A stretch of 64,000 nt of DNA from Hyphomicrobiales bacterium (GCA_003169835.1 PNAI01000048.1:542-64541), one strand, 5' to 3'. Shown: positions 44,382 to 53,094, counted from the first letter of the stretch. Program-made: numbers and translations. Notes: generated by a model from the sequence alone, not told the origin.

Positions 44382-46631
44382 ATGATGCTTGCACGCGATG
44401 ACCAGCTTTCCGCGACACCTGCGGGCCAACCTGCAGGACATGTCGTGCTCGATATCAGCGGCATGACGTGCGCTGCTTGTGCAGGCCGCGTCGAGGGCGC
44501 GCTGGGGAAAGTCCCGGGGGTCGCGCGCGCCGAGGTCAATCTTGTACTCGAACGCGCGGATGTGGCGCTCAAAAGTGACGGCGCGAGCACCGATGCATTG
44601 ATCTCGGCGGTTGCGCGCGCCGGCTATGGCGCGCATTCGCGCGGCGGCACGGCGGGCGAGCGCAAGCAGGCGGAAGAGCAACGCGAGGTCGAAGCGCAGG
44701 CAACCGAGCGACACGACCTTGTGCTGTTCGTGCTGACGGCTGCGCTCTCGCTGCCGCTGATTCTACCAATGCTGATGGCGCCGTTCGGCAGTCACATGCA
44801 TCTCAATCCATGGCTCGCGCTGGTGCTGGCGACGCCGGTGCAATTCGTTTCCGGAGCGCGCTTCTATCGCGGGGCCTGGAAGGCGCTGCGCGCGATGTCC
44901 GCCAATATGGACGTGCTGGTCGCGCTTGGAACATCGGCGGCCTACCTGTTCAGCGTCTACATGGTGTTGCTCAAGGGCTCGGCGGCGGGGCCGCATCTTT
45001 ATTTCGAAGGCTCGGCCGCGGTGATCACACTTGTCGTGCTCGGCAAATGGCTGGAGGCGCACGCCAAGCGCGGCACCACGGCGGCCATCCGCACGCTTTT
45101 GCGGCTGCGGCCGGAAGTTGCGAATGTGCTGCGTGGCGATGGCGAGACGGCGGTTGCGATTGAAGATGTGCGCATCGGCGAACGCGTGGCGGTGCGTCCG
45201 GGCGAGCGCTTTCCGGTCGATGGAAACGTCATCGAAGGCGAGAGCGAGGCCGATGAATCCGTGGTGACCGGGGAGAGTGTTCCGGTGGTCAAGCGGCCGG
45301 GCAATACAGTGACCGCCGGTGCGCTCAACGGCACGGGACGCTTGATGATTGCGGCGACCGCGGTGAGTGAGGATACGACGCTCGCGCGCATCATCCGCAT
45401 GGTCGAGAACGCGCAAACTGGCAAGGCGCCGGTGCAGCGGCTGGTCGATCGCGTGTCGGCGGTGTTCGTCCCGGCGGTTATGGCAATTGCAATCGGCACA
45501 TTCATAGGCTGGTTCTACAGCTTTGGCTTTGAGGATGCGCTAATCGCTGCCGTGTCAGTGCTGGTGATCGCGTGTCCGTGCGCGCTTGGTCTTGCGACGC
45601 CTGCGGCGCTGGTGGCGGGCACGGGAGCTGCTGCGCGTGCCGGCATTCTCGTCAAGGACATTGAAACGCTGGAGCGTGCCGCGAGCCTCGACACGGTGAT
45701 CTTCGATAAAACCGGCACGCTTACCGAAGGCCGGCCGGCAATTGCTGCGGTGACACCGGTGGCTGGTGTCGACGCCGCGAAGTTGTTGCGAATCGCGGCC
45801 GCAGTACAGGTCGGGAGTGAGCATCCGCTGGCGCGGGCATTCCTCGATGCGGTGCCGGCTGCGACTGCACTTCCGTCGGTCGCAAATTTTCATGCCGATC
45901 CGGGCCGCGGCGTCACCGGTACGGTGGAGAAGCATCAAGTCGCGGTCGGCAACCGCGATCTCATGCATTTGATGAATGTGAAGGTTGCGCCGATCGAGGC
46001 GGAAGTGTCCCGCATCGAGCGCGCGGCGCTGACCGCAATCATCGTCTCCATTGACGGCCGCGCGTTTGGTGTTGTCGGCATTGCCGATCCGATTCGGCCG
46101 GGTGCTGCTGAAGCGATCCGGATGCTCAAGGCGCAAAATATCCGGGCCGAGATGCTCACTGGCGATACCGAGCGGGTGGCGCAACGGGTGGCAGCCGAGC
46201 TCGGAGTCACGCGCTACCGCGCGGCGGTTAAACCGGGCGAGAAAGCCGACGCCGTGCGTGCGCTTGCGGCGGAGGGCCGCCGCGTTGCCATGGTCGGCGA
46301 TGGCATCAACGATGCTCCGGCGCTTGCAGCAGCACCCGTTGGCATTGCGCTCGGCAGCGGTACCGACGTGGCAATGGAGGCCGCCGGGATCACGCTCATG
46401 CGCTCCGATCCGCGGCTGGTGCCGGCCGCAATCGACATCGCCCGGATCACGGTCGGAAAAATCCGGCAGAATCTGTTCTGGGCCTTCATCTTCAACGTGG
46501 TAGGGATTCCGCTGGCTGCGATCGGATTTCTCACCCCAGCGTTGGCGGGCGCCGCGATGGCCATGTCCTCGGTCACGGTGGTGGTGAACTCGCTGTGGCT
46601 CAAGCGATGGCGGCCGGAATTTGAACGATAA
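44382..46631 (+). CDS. copA: Cu(+)-translocating P1B-type ATPase CopA
   Basis: A 749-residue inner-membrane pump. One N-terminal HMA domain has the MTCAAC motif. The transmembrane metal site is CPC (VIACPCALG). The actuator TGES is in VVTGESVPV. The phosphorylated Asp is about D442 in DKTGT, followed by the SEHP nucleotide motif, TGD and GDGINDAPAL. It exports Cu(I) from the cytoplasm. The start is uncertain: ATG 44382 or 44385 fits family N-termini better than an in-frame ATG at 44295. It follows the HMA-cupredoxin fusion by about 100 nt. Confidence 0.94.
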   Translation: MMLARDDQLSATPAGQPAGHVVLDISGMTCAACAGRVEGALGKVPGVARAEVNLVLERADVALKSDGASTDALISAVARAGYGAHSRGGTAGERKQAEEQREVEAQATERHDLVLFVLTAALSLPLILPMLMAPFGSHMHLNPWLALVLATPVQFVSGARFYRGAWKALRAMSANMDVLVALGTSAAYLFSVYMVLLKGSAAGPHLYFEGSAAVITLVVLGKWLEAHAKRGTTAAIRTLLRLRPEVANVLRGDGETAVAIEDVRIGERVAVRPGERFPVDGNVIEGESEADESVVTGESVPVVKRPGNTVTAGALNGTGRLMIAATAVSEDTTLARIIRMVENAQTGKAPVQRLVDRVSAVFVPAVMAIAIGTFIGWFYSFGFEDALIAAVSVLVIACPCALGLATPAALVAGTGAAARAGILVKDIETLERAASLDTVIFDKTGTLTEGRPAIAAVTPVAGVDAAKLLRIAAAVQVGSEHPLARAFLDAVPAATALPSVANFHADPGRGVTGTVEKHQVAVGNRDLMHLMNVKVAPIEAEVSRIERAALTAIIVSIDGRAFGVVGIADPIRPGAAEAIRMLKAQNIRAEMLTGDTERVAQRVAAELGVTRYRAAVKPGEKADAVRALAAEGRRVAMVGDGINDAPALAAAPVGIALGSGTDVAMEAAGITLMRSDPRLVPAAIDIARITVGKIRQNLFWAFIFNVVGIPLAAIGFLTPALAGAAMAMSSVTVVVNSLWLKRWRPEFER

Positions 46632-46664
46632 ATCAATGTATTAGCTATTGTGGACCAACGTCTT

Positions 46665-46681
46665 ATGTTATATTATAACAT
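46665..46681. promoter_or_regulatory. Zur-type operator palindrome
   Basis: A perfect 17-bp palindrome, atgttata-t-tataacat, matching the GTTATA-n-TATAAC core of Zur boxes in proteobacteria. It lies 53 bp before the His-rich microprotein and the znuCB genes. This predicts repression by zinc-loaded Zur and induction on zinc starvation of the whole rightward unit. It also argues against a translation start at 46648, upstream of the box. Confidence 0.85.
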
Positions 46682-46734
46682 CTGACGTAAATCGACTTCC
46701 GTACGGCCGTGGTTGCCGCCTCCGCAACGATGAC

Positions 46735-46896
46735 ATGACCGAACATCACCATCATCATCACCACGATCCCGGTCACGCTCATCCGCCGGCGCCGGTGCAT
46801 GCCTCGATCCTGCGGCTCTCGGTGCAGGAGCGTCTTGTTGCAGCTGTGCTCTTGATCGCCGTGCTGTGGGGCGTCGTGTATTGGGCGATGGCATGA
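46735..46896 (+). CDS. His-rich membrane microprotein of the zinc operon
   Basis: 53 residues. The N-terminus MTEHHHHHHHDPGHAHPPAP has ten histidines in the first 24 residues with the next ones, an obvious metal-binding tail. One hydrophobic helix follows (LVAAVLLIAVLWGVVYWAMA, about 34-53) to the end. The stop overlaps the ATG of znuC (ATGA at 46893-46896), so translation is coupled. It is downstream of a Zur box. It may collect or pass zinc at the membrane to ZnuBC. I recognise no named family. Confidence 0.75.
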   Translation: MTEHHHHHHHDPGHAHPPAPVHASILRLSVQERLVAAVLLIAVLWGVVYWAMA

Positions 46897-47639
46897 CGGC
46901 GCAAATTAGGTTCAGCGATCTCACGCTTGGCTATGACCGCCATCCGGCGGTGCACCATCTTGACGGTACGGTCGAGCGCGGTGCGCTGATGGCCGTGGTC
47001 GGTCCGAACGGGGCGGGGAAGTCCACGCTGTTCAAGGGCGTGGTCGGCGCGATCAAACCGCTCGCTGGCCGTATCGAGCGCAACGGCGTGGCGCCGCAGG
47101 ATATCGCCTATCTGCCGCAGGTCGCCGAGATCGACCGTAGCTTCCCGATCAATGTCTACGACATGGTTTCGATGGGTCTGTGGCGGCGTGCCGGATTGTT
47201 CGGCGGCATTGGCGCTAAACAGCGCGATGCGGTCGAAGCCGCGATCTCGGCTGTTGGTCTGACCGGATTTGAGGAGCGCGCAATCGGCACGCTCTCGGGC
47301 GGGCAGATGCAGCGCATGCTGTTCGCGCGGCTTCTGCTGCAGGACGCACGCGTGCTCGTACTCGACGAGCCGTTCAACGCGATCGATACAAAAACCTCGG
47401 CCGATCTGCTCGCGCTCGTGCAACGCTGGCACAGCGAGGAGCGCACTGTGCTCGCCGCCATGCATGACCTCGAACTGGTGCGTTCGAATTTTCCCGAGAC
47501 ACTTTTGCTCGCGCGCGAATCGGTGGCGTGGGGAAAAACGTCTGAGGTGCTCACGCCGCAGAACCTTTTGAAGGCGCGGCAAATGTGCGAGGCCTTCGAC
47601 GAATTGGCGGCATCGTGCGCCGTGGCGGAGGCAGTTTAG
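46893..47639 (+). CDS. znuC: Zinc ABC transporter ATP-binding protein ZnuC
   Basis: A 248-residue ATPase. Walker A GPNGAGKST is near residue 37, the Q-loop AYLPQVAEIDRSFP (the metal-family form), the signature LSGGQMQR, Walker B VLVLDEPFNAID and the H-loop AMHDLE. The Q-loop with D-R-S-F-P is typical of Zn/Mn transporter ATPases. The Zur box upstream favours zinc over manganese. It is coupled to the His-rich microprotein and precedes the permease gene by 6 nt. Confidence 0.9.
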   Translation: MTAQIRFSDLTLGYDRHPAVHHLDGTVERGALMAVVGPNGAGKSTLFKGVVGAIKPLAGRIERNGVAPQDIAYLPQVAEIDRSFPINVYDMVSMGLWRRAGLFGGIGAKQRDAVEAAISAVGLTGFEERAIGTLSGGQMQRMLFARLLLQDARVLVLDEPFNAIDTKTSADLLALVQRWHSEERTVLAAMHDLELVRSNFPETLLLARESVAWGKTSEVLTPQNLLKARQMCEAFDELAASCAVAEAV

Positions 47640-47645
47640 GCCGCC

Positions 47646-48518
47646 ATGCTGTCCCATCTTTTGCTTGAGCCTTTCCGCGAGGAGTCGGTACGTCACTCAC
47701 TCGCCGCCGTGCTGGCACTCGCGCTGAGCGCGGGCCCGATTGGCGTATTCCTGATGCTGCGGCGCATGAGTCTGGTCGGCGATGCAATGGCGCACGCCAT
47801 CCTACCCGGCGTTGCAATCGGATTTCTTGTCGCCGGGCTCAACGTCTTTGCCATGACATTCGGCGGTCTTGTCGCCGGACTGCTCATTGCGCTGCTCGCA
47901 GGCGCGGTGAGCCGCACCACAGAATTGCAGGAGGATGCTTCGCTGGCGGTGTTCCTGCTCGTGTCGCTTGCCTTGGGCGTGGTGATCGTGACGGCCAACG
48001 GCATGGATATCGAGCAGTTGATGGGATTCCTGTTTGGTGAGACGGCGGCCAAGATGAATTCCGACAAGCTTCTGGTAATTGCCGGCAATGCCACGGTCAG
48101 CGTGCTGGCGCTGGCGCTGATCTATCGCCCGCTGGTGCTCGATTGCGTCGACCCGGGATTTTTACGCTCGGTGAGCCGCGCGGGCGGGATCGCGCATCTC
48201 ACTTTCCTCGGGCTGCTGGTGCTCAACCTCATCAGCGGTTTTCATGCGCTCGGGACGCTGCTCGGCGTTGGCATCATCATCATTCCGGCGGCGATCGCGC
48301 GGTTTTGGACGCGCGACATCACGATCATGATCGGGCTTGCGGTCGCAAGCGGCGTGCTTTCAGGATTTGCAGGACTGCTGTTGTCGTATCACCTCGGAAT
48401 TCCTTCCGGGCCGGCCGTGACGCTGGTCGCAGGCCTGCTTTATATCGGCTCGGTCCTGTTCGGGCGCGTGGGCGGCGTGGTGTGGCGCGCGTTCCCCGGA
48501 AAGCATCTTGAAGCCTAG
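47646..48518 (+). CDS. znuB: Zinc ABC transporter permease ZnuB
   Basis: A 290-residue membrane protein of the ABC-3 (Zn/Mn) family with about eight or nine helices. Family blocks are RRMSLVGDAMAHAILPGVAIGF near the N-terminus and HALGTLLGVGIIIIPAAIARFW, with G-L-L-L-S-Y-H-L-G-I-P-S-G-P near the end. It works with ZnuC. The periplasmic ZnuA is not in this cluster. Confidence 0.91.
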   Translation: MLSHLLLEPFREESVRHSLAAVLALALSAGPIGVFLMLRRMSLVGDAMAHAILPGVAIGFLVAGLNVFAMTFGGLVAGLLIALLAGAVSRTTELQEDASLAVFLLVSLALGVVIVTANGMDIEQLMGFLFGETAAKMNSDKLLVIAGNATVSVLALALIYRPLVLDCVDPGFLRSVSRAGGIAHLTFLGLLVLNLISGFHALGTLLGVGIIIIPAAIARFWTRDITIMIGLAVASGVLSGFAGLLLSYHLGIPSGPAVTLVAGLLYIGSVLFGRVGGVVWRAFPGKHLEA

Positions 48519-48581
48519 GGATTTCAGGGCTTTCCTTTTTCCTCTCGCTCAATATATGTGGTCGCTCCACGGAGTTCCTGT

Positions 48582-49613
48582 ATGTCAGAAAGTACCGACA
48601 AGATTCCCGTCACAGTGCTGACCGGCTATCTGGGCGCGGGCAAGACCACGTTGCTCAACCGCATCCTATCGGAACCGCACGGCAAGAAATACGCGGTCAT
48701 CGTCAACGAATTTGGCGAGATCGGCATCGACAACGAGCTCATTGTCAACGCCGACGAAGAAGTGTTCGAGATGAACAACGGCTGCATCTGCTGCACCGTG
48801 CGCGGCGATCTGATCCGCATCATCGAGGGGCTGATGCGGCGGAAAGGCAAATTCGACGCCATCATCGTGGAGACCACGGGCTTGGCGGATCCGGCGCCGG
48901 TGGCGCAGACCTTCTTTGTCGATGAGAACGTGGGTAAGCGGACCAAGCTCGACGCGGTGGTCACCGTGGCGGACGCCAAGTGGCTTAAAGAGCGTCTCAA
49001 AGACGCGCCGGAAGCCAAGAACCAGATCGCCTTCGCCGACGTGATCCTGATCAACAAGACCGATTTGGTGACCGATGCCGAATTGCGCGAGATCGAGGCG
49101 CGCATCCGCGGCATCAACCCTTACGCCAAGCTGCATCGCACGGAACGCGCTAACATTGCGCTCAGCGAAGTGCTCGGCCGCAATGCGTTCGATCTCGACC
49201 GTATCTTGGATATCGAGCCGGAGTTCCTTCACGCGGACGGGCACGATCACGATCATCACCATGGCCATGACCACAAGCATGACCATTCGCATGGCGGCTT
49301 GAAACACTATCACGATGAGGACATGCAATCGCTCTCGCTCTCGACCGACAAGCCGCTCAATCCCGACAAGTTCTTCCCGTGGGTGCAGGACCTGGTCGCC
49401 AAGGACGGGCCGAGCATCCTGCGCTGCAAAGGCATTCTTTCGTTCAAGGACGATCCAGAACGTTTCGTGATCCAGGGCGTGCATATGATCCTCGATGGCG
49501 ACCATCAGCGGCCGTGGAAAGACGACGAGAAGCGCTCAAGCCGCCTTGTGTTCATCGGCCGAAAATTGCCGGAGGAAAAAATCCGGAACGGTTTTGCGAG
49601 TTGCGTGGCGTAA
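48582..49613 (+). CDS. CobW/COG0523-family GTPase, putative zinc metallochaperone
   Basis: 343 residues. Walker A is GYLGAGKTT (15-23), the metal site CxCC is C68-I-C70-C71 in [12 protein letters not shown], with [11 protein letters not shown] and the NKTDLV base motif. A His/Asp-rich loop (about 223-250, including [17 protein letters not shown]) separates the GTPase from the CobW C-terminal domain (about 262-342). Zur-controlled members deliver zinc to client enzymes during starvation. This gene follows znuB by 63 nt in a Zur-headed unit, which favours that role over cobalamin synthesis. Confidence 0.9.
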   Translation: MSESTDKIPVTVLTGYLGAGKTTLLNRILSEPHGKKYAVIVNEFGEIGIDNELIVNADEEVFEMNNGCICCTVRGDLIRIIEGLMRRKGKFDAIIVETTGLADPAPVAQTFFVDENVGKRTKLDAVVTVADAKWLKERLKDAPEAKNQIAFADVILINKTDLVTDAELREIEARIRGINPYAKLHRTERANIALSEVLGRNAFDLDRILDIEPEFLHADGHDHDHHHGHDHKHDHSHGGLKHYHDEDMQSLSLSTDKPLNPDKFFPWVQDLVAKDGPSILRCKGILSFKDDPERFVIQGVHMILDGDHQRPWKDDEKRSSRLVFIGRKLPEEKIRNGFASCVA

Positions 49614-49643
49614 TTCTCTGCGCGTCGTGCGAGGCACGTCTTT

Positions 49644-49769
49644 ACCTCCCCCTGGAGGGGGAGGTTGGTCCGCGAAGCGGACCGCGTGGGGGTGAACTTG
49701 CAGCGCTTCAAATTCCACCCCACCCCGACGCGCTACGCGCGCCGACCCTCCCCCTCCAGGGGAGGGTGA
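49644..49769. repeat. Intergenic palindromic repeat (type 2 variant)
   Basis: Hairpins acctccccc/gggggaggt (49644-49665) and ggtccgc/gcggacc (49667-49683) are followed near 49745-49767 by accctcccc/ggggagggt. It is related in style to the element at 26182-26295. It sits between the CobW and WD40 genes. Confidence 0.75.
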
Positions 49770-49796
49770 AGTGAGCCAGCATCGACGCCGGTAGTT

Positions 49797-50804
49797 ATGA
49801 CTGACGCAAGCACCAGCACCCCCTCCGTCATTGAACGCACGCGGCACATTGCGGCGGGCGCACCGATCGTCGGCGCGCATTTTCTCGGCCGCACGGCGGT
49901 GTTGGTGCTCGGGGAAGAGGCGCTGCTGTTGGTGCCCGAAGAGGGCGAGGAGCGGCGGGTCGCGGTCCACGGCGGCGGCATTCTCTCCGCCGCGAGTGAC
50001 GGCGCGCGCGTCGTTACCGGCGGGGACGACGGCAAAGTGGTGGCGAGCGGCGCTAACGGCGACATCGAGATCCTGGCAACCGACGAAAAGCAGCGCTGGA
50101 TCGACCGGGTGGCCACCGGTCCCGATGGCGCGGTGGCGTGGTCGGCGGGCAAGACGGCGCATGTGCGGACTGGCAAGGGCGAAGTGCGCACGCTCGAGGT
50201 GCCGTCCAGCGTCGGCGGCCTGGCGTTCGCGCCCAAGGGGCTGCGCCTTGCGATTGCCCATTACAATGGCGTGACATTGTGGTTTCCGAACGCCAAGGCC
50301 GCTCCCGAGCGGTTCGAGTGGAGGGGCTCGCATCACGAGGTGAATTTCAGCCCCGACGGCAAATTCCTGCTCACCGCAATGCAGGAGCCGATGCTGCATG
50401 GCTGGCGGCTGCATGACCGCAAGGACATGCGCATGTCAGGCTATTCCGCGCGGGTGCGCTCGCTGAGCTGGACCGCAGACGGCGGGTGGCTCGCGACCAG
50501 TGGCGCAGAGCAACTCATCCTGTGGCCGTTTTCGAGCAAGGACGGCCCGATGGGCAAGACGCCGCGGCAGCTCGCGGCCTTTGGCGTGCGGGTCGAAGTC
50601 GTGGCGTGCCATCCCAAGCAGGAGGTGATCGCCATCGGTTATGAGGACGGCCTGGTCCTGCTGGTGCGGCTCGACGATGGCGCGGAAATTCTCGCTAAGA
50701 AGCCCGACAAGGTGCCGGTCTCGGCGTTGGCCTGGGATGGCGCGGGTACGCTGCTCGCCTGGGGCGCCGAGGACGGCAAGGCCGGCACGATCAGTCTTGC
50801 CTGA
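49797..50804 (+). CDS. WD40-repeat protein
   Basis: A 335-residue predicted beta-propeller. About seven blade-like units are visible (for example GGILSAASDGARVVTGGDDGKV near 57-78, PDGAVAWSAG, FAPKGLRLAIAHYNGVTLW, FSPDGKFLLTAM, WTADGGWLATSGAEQLILW). There is no signal peptide or catalytic domain. It is probably a protein-interaction scaffold. It follows the CobW gene after a repeat and may be the last gene of the zinc unit, but the link to zinc is only positional. Confidence 0.82.
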   Translation: MTDASTSTPSVIERTRHIAAGAPIVGAHFLGRTAVLVLGEEALLLVPEEGEERRVAVHGGGILSAASDGARVVTGGDDGKVVASGANGDIEILATDEKQRWIDRVATGPDGAVAWSAGKTAHVRTGKGEVRTLEVPSSVGGLAFAPKGLRLAIAHYNGVTLWFPNAKAAPERFEWRGSHHEVNFSPDGKFLLTAMQEPMLHGWRLHDRKDMRMSGYSARVRSLSWTADGGWLATSGAEQLILWPFSSKDGPMGKTPRQLAAFGVRVEVVACHPKQEVIAIGYEDGLVLLVRLDDGAEILAKKPDKVPVSALAWDGAGTLLAWGAEDGKAGTISLA

Positions 50805-50961
50805 CCGGTGTTTCCTTATGCTTGAAATATTCGACCGCGCGTTCGTGTTGCTCGGCCTCCTTGCGGGTTGCGAACGTCCCGAGATCGCGACGCAGGCCGG
50901 TCTTCGGGTTCTTCTTGCGGGAATAGAGCCGGTACTGTCCGGATTTGAGTTTGCGGATCAT
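50791..50961 (-). CDS. Conserved 56-residue basic protein, function unknown
   Basis: A short basic protein: MIRKLKSGQYRLYSRKKNP, then GLRRDLGTFATRKEAEQHERAVEYF. Similar short proteins occur widely in Hyphomicrobiales (recalled, not searched). The pattern G-x-Y-R-L-Y-S-R-K and L-G-T-F-x-(S/T)-R-x-x-A resembles a strand-helix DNA/RNA-binding fold like the arm-binding domain of integrases, but that is a guess. GGAGG lies 5 nt before the ATG. Its 3' end overlaps the WD40 gene by 14 nt in convergent orientation. Confidence 0.7.
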   Translation of the reverse strand: MIRKLKSGQYRLYSRKKNPKTGLRRDLGTFATRKEAEQHERAVEYFKHKETPVRQD

Positions 50962-50992
50962 TTGGGCCTCCACAGAACCGCATCATAAACAA

Positions 50993-51018
50993 AAACCCCG
51001 GAGCGGGCTCCGGGGTTT
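50993..51018 (-). terminator. Rho-independent terminator of the decarboxylase gene
   Basis: An 11-bp stem aaaccccggag/ctccggggttt with a 4-nt loop, 67 nt after the stop of the leftward decarboxylase gene. On the minus strand it is followed by a T-rich run (gtttttgttt). Confidence 0.85.
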
Positions 51019-51084
51019 CTTGTCAATTCAACCAAATTTTTTGCGGATATTCCACGGCAAGCCGTAGGAAAATACCTTCGGCCC

Positions 51085-52215
51085 TCAGATCACGTATTGC
51101 CGCAGCGGCGGGTAGCCGTTGAAGCCGACCGAGGAGTAGGTCGAGGTGTAGGCGCCTGTCGCTTCGATGAGCACCTTGTCGCCGATGGCGAGGGAGACGG
51201 GCAGCGGATAGGGCGTCTTCTGGTAGAGCACGTCGACCGAATCGCAGGTAGGGCCTGCGATGATGCAGGGCGCCATCTCGTCGCGATCCTTGGTGGTGCG
51301 GATCGGGTAGCGGATCGACTCGTCGATGGTCTCGGCCAGCCCATGGAACTTGCCGATGTCGAGATAGACCCAGCGCAGCTCGTCTTCAGGCGAACGCTTG
51401 GCGATGAGTACGACCTCGGCCTCGATCAGGCCGGCGTTGCCGACGAGGCCGCGGCCGGGCTCGACGATGGTCTCGGGGATGGAGTTGCCGAAGTGCTTGC
51501 GTAGCGCGCGGAAGATCGCCTTGCCGTAGGACTCGAGCTTGGGCGTCTTGCGAACGTATTTCGCCGGGAAGCCGCCGCCCAGGTTGACCATCGAGAGGAA
51601 TATCCCGCGCTCGGCGCAGGTGCGGAAGATCGCGGCCGCGGAGGCGAGCGCGCGGTCCCAGGCTTCCACGTTGTGTTGCTGCGAGCCGACATGGAAGGAG
51701 ATGCCATGCGGGATGAGGCCGAGCTTGTGGGCGTGTTCGAGGATATCGGTTGCGTAGTCCGGCTCGCAGCCGAACTTGCGCGAGAGCGGCCATTCCGCGC
51801 CGGTGCCGTCGCAATGGATGCGGCAGACGACGCGGGCACCGTGCGCGACGCGGGCGATCTTCTCAACCTCCGCCTCGCAATCAACGGCGAAGAGCGTCAC
51901 GCCGAGCTTCGCGGCGGTGGCGATCTCGCTCTCTTTCTTGATCGTGTTGCCGTAGGAGATGCGGTCGGGGGTGCAGCCTGCCGCCAGCACGGCTTCGGTT
52001 TCGGTCACCGAGGCGACGTCGAAACATGAGCCAAGTGCCGCTAACATCTTGAGAATTTCAGGCGCCGGGTTGGCCTTCACGGCGTAGTAGACCTTGGTGT
52101 CCGGCAACACTTTGGCAAACGCCACGAAGTTGTCGCGGACGACATCGAGATCGACTACGAGGCAGGGCCCATCGGCTATGCGGTATTTGAGGAATTCACG
52201 AATGCGTGCGGTCAT
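51085..52215 (-). CDS. Ornithine/lysine decarboxylase, fold type III PLP enzyme
   Basis: A 376-residue cytosolic enzyme of the eukaryotic-like (alanine-racemase-fold) ODC family that makes putrescine or cadaverine. PLP Schiff-base lysine K47 is in YYAVKANP. HVGSQQ and GGGFP phosphate-binding loops and EPGRGLVGNAG follow. The catalytic cysteine is C324 in PTCDSVDVL. Family length is usual (~375-410). The start follows GGAG with GGTCGAG near it. A ~430-nt structured leader precedes it, as is known for alphaproteobacterial speF/odc genes. Ornithine versus lysine preference is not certain. Confidence 0.92.
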   Translation of the reverse strand: MTARIREFLKYRIADGPCLVVDLDVVRDNFVAFAKVLPDTKVYYAVKANPAPEILKMLAALGSCFDVASVTETEAVLAAGCTPDRISYGNTIKKESEIATAAKLGVTLFAVDCEAEVEKIARVAHGARVVCRIHCDGTGAEWPLSRKFGCEPDYATDILEHAHKLGLIPHGISFHVGSQQHNVEAWDRALASAAAIFRTCAERGIFLSMVNLGGGFPAKYVRKTPKLESYGKAIFRALRKHFGNSIPETIVEPGRGLVGNAGLIEAEVVLIAKRSPEDELRWVYLDIGKFHGLAETIDESIRYPIRTTKDRDEMAPCIIAGPTCDSVDVLYQKTPYPLPVSLAIGDKVLIEATGAYTSTYSSVGFNGYPPLRQYVI

Positions 52216-52640
52216 CTCGACCTAACTCCCTGATCCGGTGCCGGCAGCATCATGCCGCCGTGCTAGGTGAACCTCCTGTGATGCGTCGATCCCGCGACAC
52301 GCAGGACAAAACACCACCGCGATTGCTGCCTAGGTCCGGATAAGGGAGATCCCGTTCCGCACTGTTGGCAAAGATGGACAAGCCTCTTCGGTGTCCCCGG
52401 CATTTGCGCCGGCAGTACCCAAAAAAGCCCTTCCGTCGTTGCTTTAAGCCGCGTCCCCCGTTGAGCGCGGGGATTGCTGGTTTCGCCTCCAGCTGCCGAT
52501 CGCTAGTGCAAGGAAGGTAGATCCCTTCCTTAGGTGGCTGTCCGGCCTCTTGTCCGGATACCCGCCGATCGACACACGGCCACAGGCACGTGCGAAATTG
52601 GGCAAGGATCAAATAAGCGATTCATTTCCACAACGCAAGG
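52216..52640 (-). ncRNA. Putative speF-type structured leader of the decarboxylase mRNA
   Basis: A long untranslated region upstream of the decarboxylase, rich in stems: aaggaagg/ccttcctt (52510-52531), a ccggac/gtccgg pair region near 52540-52558, and ccggca/tgccgg around 52408-52422. Alphaproteobacterial ornithine decarboxylase genes are known to carry a conserved long leader (speF motif). I matched position and length, not a covariance model. An open frame on the minus strand here does not look like a protein. Confidence 0.42.
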
Positions 52641-52743
52641 GAAATGGTCGCCGAACGCATTGACCCCCAACTAATGGTTTACGCTTTGGAGATTAAGTGC
52701 GCGTTAAAACGTGCGGCGAGAGAAAAAATGCACGCCGAGAGTT

Positions 52744-53007
52744 TCAATTGCTCGTGAACGGCTCGACGCGGCGCGCGGCGCTGACGAATTTCACCATGAC
52801 AGCGATGCCGCACAGGAAGAAGATCACTTGCAGGATATGTTCGCCATACTCGCCGAGCGGAAATGGGCTCAGTCTTGCGAAGGCCCAGCCGGCTGCAAAC
52901 GCAGCGCCGAACACCTCGGCGCCAATCAGTATGGTCGCGCTCGCGACGGTCAGCACGTGCAGCCAGATGATGCGGCGGGCGCGCGGCGTCTCGACGGTCT
53001 GGTTCAT
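52744..53007 (-). CDS. Small two-span membrane protein, function unknown
   Basis: 87 residues: a short polar N-terminus (MNQTVETPRARR), two hydrophobic helices (IIWLHVLTVASATILIGAEVFGAAFAAGWAF, residues ~13-43, and HILQVIFFLCGIAVMVKFV) and a polar tail. The ATG at 53007 is preferred. The gene points the same way as the TIR gene, 87 nt downstream of it. I recognise no family. Confidence 0.6.
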   Translation of the reverse strand: MNQTVETPRARRIIWLHVLTVASATILIGAEVFGAAFAAGWAFARLSPFPLGEYGEHILQVIFFLCGIAVMVKFVSAARRVEPFTSN

Positions 53008-53094
53008 GGGTCCAAAATCCTTTGTGAGCGGCAATGTCCTAGAAAGGCGCGGCAGGATCAAGGCCTGTAACGCCCGGCGGGTCTTGCTTCTGGT

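Noticed and set aside
52250-52612. A 120-codon minus-strand frame within the decarboxylase leader
   Set aside because: The region is stem-rich and the peptide has no protein-like pattern. A structured RNA leader explains it better.
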